From Umezawaea endophytica (GTDB lineage: Bacteria; Actinomycetota; Actinomycetes; Mycobacteriales; Pseudonocardiaceae): a stretch of 64,000 nucleotides of DNA. A program made the translations under genes and the position numbers. Below the pieces are notes generated by a model that did no database searches, was not told where the DNA came from, and saw nothing but the letters and a program-made list of their open reading frames with translations. Positions 60,048 through 64,000 of this stretch are shown here, piece after piece (position 1 is the stretch's first letter; the number at the start of each line of letters is the position of its first letter). Where the stretch lies: assembly GCF_025061645.1 (NCBI RefSeq), contig NZ_JANYMP010000020.1, positions 1 to 64,000 of the forward strand, in the 5' to 3' direction.

Positions 60048-61061
60048 TCAGGCCGTGGGTGGCTGCAATCCCAGGTGCAACCAGGCGGCGTCGGTGGCCA
60101 CGCGTCCTCTGGGCGTACGGGCCAGCATGCCGGCTCTGACCAGGTAGGGCTCGCACACCTCCTCCACCGTGGTCACCTCCTCACCCACGGCGACGGCGAG
60201 GGTCGCGACCCCGACCGGCCCGCCGCCGAACGAGCGAACCAGCGCGCCGAGCACGGCCCGGTCCAACCGGTCCAGGCCCAGTTCGTCGACGTCGTAGACG
60301 GCGAGGGCGTCGCGGGCGACCTGGAGGTCGACCACGCCGTCCGCGCGGACCTCGGCGAAGTCGCGGACCCGGCGCAGCAGCCGGTTCGCGATCCGGGGCG
60401 TGCCGCGGGACCGGCCCGCGATCTCCAGCGCGCCGTCCTCCCGCAGGTCGACGCCCAGGATCTTGGCCGAGCGCCTGATGATGTGGTCCAGCTCGTCGGC
60501 GGTGTAGAACTCCATGTGCCCGGTGAAGCCGAACCGGTCGCGCAGCGGGCCGGTCAGCGAGCCGGACCGGGTGGTGGCGCCGACCAGCGTGAACGGCGCG
60601 ATGTCCAGCGGGATGCTGGTCGCGCCCGGCCCCTTGCCGACGACGACGTCGACCCGGAAATCCTCCATCGCCAGGTACAGCATCTCCTCGGCGGGCCGGG
60701 CGATGCGGTGGATCTCGTCGATGAACAGCACGTCGCCCTCGACGAGGTTCGACAGCATCGCGGCGAGGTCGCCCGCCCGTTCCAGCGCGGGCCCGGAGGT
60801 GATCCGCAGCGACGCGCCCAGCTCGGCCGCGATGATCATCGCGAGGCTGGTCTTGCCGAGTCCGGGAGGGCCGGACAGCAGCACGTGGTCCGGCGGCGAC
60901 CCGCGGCGCATCGCGCCCTGGAGCACCAGTTCCAACTGCTCGCGGACCTTGAGCTGGCCGACGAACTCGGTCAGGTCCTTGGGCCGCAGCGTTCCCTCGA
61001 CGTCCCGCTCGGTCGGGATGACCAACGGCGAGAGGGTCTCGTCCTCTTCCTCGTAATTCAC
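60048..61061 (-). CDS. ruvB: Holliday-junction helicase subunit RuvB
   Basis: 337 residues. Walker [12 protein letters not shown], Walker [10 protein letters not shown], sensor [18 protein letters not shown], arginine [15 protein letters not shown], and the C-terminal winged helix ending RTPRGR. Branch-migration motor. GTG 61061 overlaps the ruvA stop by 4 bp. Last gene of ruvCAB under the SOS box upstream of ruvC. Confidence 0.97.
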   Translation of the reverse strand: MNYEEEDETLSPLVIPTERDVEGTLRPKDLTEFVGQLKVREQLELVLQGAMRRGSPPDHVLLSGPPGLGKTSLAMIIAAELGASLRITSGPALERAGDLAAMLSNLVEGDVLFIDEIHRIARPAEEMLYLAMEDFRVDVVVGKGPGATSIPLDIAPFTLVGATTRSGSLTGPLRDRFGFTGHMEFYTADELDHIIRRSAKILGVDLREDGALEIAGRSRGTPRIANRLLRRVRDFAEVRADGVVDLQVARDALAVYDVDELGLDRLDRAVLGALVRSFGGGPVGVATLAVAVGEEVTTVEEVCEPYLVRAGMLARTPRGRVATDAAWLHLGLQPPTA

Positions 61062-61648
61062 CTCTTGCGCCCCAAGGCGGCCAGCGAACGGCGGAGCACG
61101 GTCGGGGTGGTCTGCGCGGAGTCCTCGGCGATGACCGCGTCCACGGTCGACTCGGCCTGCTTGACCGGGAAACCGAGGCCCAGCAGCGCTTCCACGACCT
61201 GCTCGCGCACCTGCGGAGCGCCGTCCGCGACGCCGTCGGCGGTCGGCAGCGGGCCCGCCTTGTCGCGCAGCTCGATGATCAGCCGCTCGGCGCCCTTGCG
61301 GCCGATGCCGGGCACCTGGGTGAGCACGGTGATGTTGCCGTCGGCCAGCGCGGCCCGCAGCTTGTCCGGCTCCAGCACCGCCAGCGTGGCCAGCGCGAGC
61401 CGCGGCCCGATGCCGGACACGGTCTGCAACAGGCCGAACAGCTCCCGCGCGTCCGCGTCGGTGAAGCCGAACAGGGTCAACGAGTCCTCGCGCACGACCA
61501 GCGAGGTCGAGAGCGTCGCCTCCTCGCCGCGCCGCAGCCCGGCGAGCGTCGTGGGCGTCGCCTGGACGGCGAACCCGACTCCCCCGACCTCGACGACCAC
61601 GTGATCGAGTCCGATGGACAGCACCTGTCCACGCAGCGACGAAATCAC
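61058..61648 (-). CDS. ruvA: Holliday-junction-binding subunit RuvA
   Basis: 196 residues. OB domain [20 protein letters not shown], the HhH motifs [13 protein letters not shown] and [18 protein letters not shown], and a C-terminal three-helix domain that meets RuvB. GTG 61648 overlaps the ruvC stop by 4 bp. Confidence 0.97.
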   Translation of the reverse strand: MISSLRGQVLSIGLDHVVVEVGGVGFAVQATPTTLAGLRRGEEATLSTSLVVREDSLTLFGFTDADARELFGLLQTVSGIGPRLALATLAVLEPDKLRAALADGNITVLTQVPGIGRKGAERLIIELRDKAGPLPTADGVADGAPQVREQVVEALLGLGFPVKQAESTVDAVIAEDSAQTTPTVLRRSLAALGRKR

Positions 61649-62220
61649 TTGGTCCTACCTCCGTTTTTCGCGGCCTGCGCGAGCTTGAGCTTGTGGGTGC
61701 GGGCCATCTCGGCGGCCTTGGCCTGCGCCTGGGCCATCCTCGACTGCATCGGCGCCCGCCAGATGTGGCAGATGGCCAGCGCCAGCGCGTCCGCCGCGTC
61801 CGCGGGCTTCGGCGCCTCGACCAGGCCGAGCAGCTTGGTGACCATCATCGTCACCTGCGCCTTGTCCGCGCGGCCCGACCCCGTGACGGCGGCCTTGACC
61901 TCGCTGGGCGTGTGGAACATGACCGGCAGGCCCCGCCGCGCGGCGGCCAGGGCGACCACGCCACCGGCCTGGGCCGTGGCCATCGCGGTGCGCACGTTGT
62001 GCTGGCTGAAGACCCGCTCGATGGCGATCACCTCCGGCCGGTACCGGTCCAGCCAGACCTCCACCTCGTCGGCGAGGTGCATCAGCCGGATCGCCAGCTC
62101 GTCGTCAACCGACGTGCGGACCACGTCGACCGCGACGATCTTCACCGCGCGGCCGGGGCCACCGTCGACGACGCCGAACCCGCACCGGGTCAGGCCTGGG
62201 TCGACGCCGAACACGCGCAC
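61645..62220 (-). CDS. ruvC: Holliday-junction resolvase RuvC
   Basis: 191 residues. Catalytic acids in [11 protein letters not shown] (Asp), [13 protein letters not shown] (Glu) and [12 protein letters not shown] (Asp pair). Start GTG 62220 (MRVFGVDPG) with GGAGGG upstream; longer in-frame starts would cover the SOS box. The C-terminus has ~20 extra Ala/Lys-rich residues. First gene of the ruvCAB operon. Confidence 0.97.
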   Translation of the reverse strand: MRVFGVDPGLTRCGFGVVDGGPGRAVKIVAVDVVRTSVDDELAIRLMHLADEVEVWLDRYRPEVIAIERVFSQHNVRTAMATAQAGGVVALAAARRGLPVMFHTPSEVKAAVTGSGRADKAQVTMMVTKLLGLVEAPKPADAADALALAICHIWRAPMQSRMAQAQAKAAEMARTHKLKLAQAAKNGGRTK

Positions 62221-62239
62221 TGGGGTCCCTCCACCGAGA

Positions 62240-62253
62240 CGAACATCCGTTCG
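62240..62253. promoter_or_regulatory. LexA/SOS box upstream of ruvCAB
   Basis: CGAACATCCGTTCG is an exact match to CGAAC-N4-GTTCG, 20 bp before the ruvC start. ruvC is a known LexA target in mycobacteria. With the box at 14990-15007, the window holds two SOS elements. Confidence 0.88.
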
Positions 62254-62462
62254 AACTTTAGTGGGTGGGCCACCGCCCGCTCCCCGCGACACGCGACCAC
62301 CCGTCCAGGTGGTCCGCGACCGCCGATTCCCCCTCACGGGGACAGTCACGGATTGGCGACACCGGGGACGTGCGCGGTCGACACTGAGTCACCACCTCGC
62401 TACGGTGACGCGGTCCCTTTGATCCACTTCACCTTCCCGGTCGCGACAAGCGGGAGGCCACG

Positions 62463-63980
62463 ATGCCGAGGCGATTCTGCGCTCGAACGGCCTTCCTCTG
62501 CACCCTGCTGGCGCTGCTGGTGGGTGTCGTGGTGTCGGGCGTGCTCGGCCACCAGGCGTCCGTCGCGCTGGACAAGACGTCGCAGCTCGCCGCCGCCGTC
62601 GCCGCGCTGGTCCTCTTCCTCCGGGCCGCCCGCCGCGAGCAGGGCACCGAGCGCCGCTGGCGGCTGTGGATGGTCGCGTCGACGGCGAGCCTGACCGTCG
62701 GCCTGAGCGCGTGGATCTGGGGCCAGCTCTTCCTCGGCGTCTCGCTGCCCTCGTCCACGTTGGCACCGCTGGGTTTCATCCTCACGCCGGTGCTCGCGCT
62801 GGGCGCGGTGCTGACGCTGGCGCACGGCGCGGCGGACTCGCTGCCGAACCACCGCAGCAAGCTGCTGGTGGTGCTGGACGGCCTGATCGTCGTGGGCTCG
62901 CTGTTCGTGCTGACCTGGGTGTCGGCGCTGGAGTCGATCGCCCGCGCCTGGGCCACGTCCGGGCCCGGTTTCGCCACCGTGATCGCCCACCCGGCCGCGT
63001 ACCTGGTGCTGCTGGTGACGCTCCTGGTCACGTCGTGGACCCACCGCACCGTCCGCCAGTTGCCGATGCTGTTCCTCGCCCTCGCGGGGCTCGCGCAGTC
63101 GGCGTCCGGCTGGATCTTCGCCTGGCTCGTCAGCCACGGCGCCGAGGCCATCCCACCGATCGCCGACGTGGGCTTCATGGCGTGCCCGGTGATGCTCCTG
63201 CTCAGCTCGTTGGCCCCCACCAAGGGGAAACCGGTCCGCACGGGCGGGCTCGGCACCGGGGAGCTGCTGCACCTGCTCGTGCCGTACCTGCCGATGCTGA
63301 TCACCGGTCTGTTCATCGTCGTCGGCACCGCGACGGGCGTCAGGTTCAACCCGCTGGAGATCTACGCGGGTCTCGGCGTCGTGCTGCTGGTGATCGTGCG
63401 GCAGCTCGTGACGCTGATGGACAACGCCCGCCTGCTCGACCAGCTCCACGAGAGCCGGGAACAGCTCCGGCACCAGGCCTTCCACGACCCGCTGACGGGG
63501 GTGGCGAACCGCGAGCTGTTCCGCGAGCGCCTCACCGCCGCGCTCCGCCGCGGCGACCCGGTCGTGCTCGCGTTCATCGACGTGGACGGCTTCAAGCACG
63601 TCAACGACAACTTCGGCCACGCCGAGGGCGACGCCGTCCTGCGGATCGTGGCGACCAGGCTCCAGCACTGCGTGCGCGACGAGGACACCGTAGCCCGGCT
63701 CGGCGGCGACGAGTTCGGCGTCCTGGTGGAGAGCGGCGACGTCGACCCGTCGGAGATCGGCAACCGCGTCCTGGCCGCGCTCAAGTCCCCGCACCAGACC
63801 CAGGGCCGCGAGCACGAGGTGTGCGCGAGCGTGGGCATAGCCCACCGCACGGCCCACGACGCCGCCGTGTCCGCCGACGACATGCTCGGTTCGGCCGACG
63901 CCGCCATGTACACGGCGAAGCGGCTGGGCAAGGGCATGGTCGTCGTCCACGGCTCGATCCCCGCACCGGAGCACGCGTGA
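62463..63980 (+). CDS. Membrane GGDEF-domain diguanylate cyclase
   Basis: 505 residues. About nine helices (residues 8-310) form an MHYT/MASE-like integral sensor that I cannot assign to a named family. A short coiled linker (LLDQLHESREQLRHQ) leads to a GGDEF domain with DPLTGVANRELF, DVDGFKHVNDNFGH and the active-site LGGDEFGVL. The I-site RxxD is not obvious. It makes c-di-GMP from GTP. Start ATG 62463 with GGGAGG at 6 bp. The next start (GTG 63977) overlaps its stop, so a second gene is coupled. Confidence 0.92.
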   Translation: MPRRFCARTAFLCTLLALLVGVVVSGVLGHQASVALDKTSQLAAAVAALVLFLRAARREQGTERRWRLWMVASTASLTVGLSAWIWGQLFLGVSLPSSTLAPLGFILTPVLALGAVLTLAHGAADSLPNHRSKLLVVLDGLIVVGSLFVLTWVSALESIARAWATSGPGFATVIAHPAAYLVLLVTLLVTSWTHRTVRQLPMLFLALAGLAQSASGWIFAWLVSHGAEAIPPIADVGFMACPVMLLLSSLAPTKGKPVRTGGLGTGELLHLLVPYLPMLITGLFIVVGTATGVRFNPLEIYAGLGVVLLVIVRQLVTLMDNARLLDQLHESREQLRHQAFHDPLTGVANRELFRERLTAALRRGDPVVLAFIDVDGFKHVNDNFGHAEGDAVLRIVATRLQHCVRDEDTVARLGGDEFGVLVESGDVDPSEIGNRVLAALKSPHQTQGREHEVCASVGIAHRTAHDAAVSADDMLGSADAAMYTAKRLGKGMVVVHGSIPAPEHA

Positions 63981-64000
63981 CCGCCGACGACGTCATCGCC
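63977..64000 (+). CDS. Start of a further gene, cut by the window end
   Basis: GTG at 63977 overlaps the diguanylate cyclase stop in the GTGA form used throughout this DNA, and the frame stays open to the end (VTADDVIA). Only eight codons are visible, so no function can be given. A phosphodiesterase partner would be plausible but is a guess. Confidence 0.4.

Noticed and set aside
1-64000. tRNA, rRNA, IS elements, integrases or attachment sites
   Set aside because: I looked for cloverleaf ends, transposase motifs and flanking repeats and saw none that I could support; a tRNAscan/ISfinder run would settle it.

Overview
The window is high-GC actinobacterial DNA with frequent GTG/TTG starts and 1-4 bp start/stop overlaps. 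It most likely comes from a Pseudonocardiales genus such as Saccharothrix, Lentzea or Actinosynnema; this is inferred from composition, gene content and gene order, not from a database search. The right end (hisS, glyoxalase-II-like hydrolase, ppiB, rel, apt, secF, secD, yajC, ruvB, ruvA, ruvC) has the order and orientation of the mycobacterial Rv2580c-Rv2594c block. The Rv2578c-type radical-SAM gene lies on the left, so about 34 kb of accessory DNA sits between two normally neighbouring core segments.

Layout. (1) 1-11 kb: the end of a tightly overlapped biosynthetic operon. It holds the C-terminal ketoreductase part of a large PKS/PUFA-synthase-like protein, a second multidomain synthase (KS-AT-DH-PPTase-like), a free ACP, an alpha/beta hydrolase, a UGT-type glycosyltransferase, an ABC half-exporter and a DHA2 MFS exporter. 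It reads as a pathway for a glycosylated, iteratively built lipid or polyketide and its export; the product is unknown. (2) 11-13 kb: an atypical SDR, a truncated SnoaL-like relic and a divergent TetR with two palindromic operators, then a 40-bp minisatellite. (3) 13-23.6 kb: an intein-containing Rv2578c-family radical-SAM gene under a perfect LexA/SOS palindrome, a pnuC-nadR-phosphotransferase NAD-salvage group, a nitroreductase, a YibE/F protein, a DUF1304 protein, a spermidine-synthase-like protein, a CoiA-like protein and a CEOS/alanine-dehydrogenase-like enzyme.

(4) 23.6-45.7 kb: a carbohydrate-utilisation island with two interleaved programmes. The first is aminosugar/chitin: two tandem secreted GH16-like enzymes with chitin-binding-type modules, a DasR-like GntR regulator, and a DasABC-like ABC importer followed by a GH20 hexosaminidase, with dre-like motifs in front of both groups. 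The second is pectin (rhamnogalacturonan I): two secreted rhamnogalacturonan lyases, an SGNH esterase, a Gfo/Idh-DUF6807 fusion, and an ABC importer with a YesL-like protein. This recalls the Bacillus yes locus and has two LacI-type palindromes. A Ser/Thr kinase and a cyclase-homology protein sit between the two programmes.

(5) 45.7-64 kb: an uncharacterised protein, an M48 protease and a membrane protein, then the conserved hisS-ruvC block. That block is interrupted by an HxlR/epoxide-hydrolase-like divergent pair and a 25-bp perfect inverted repeat. It ends with a second SOS box at ruvC and a membrane GGDEF protein. No rRNA, tRNA, IS element or CRISPR array was seen.
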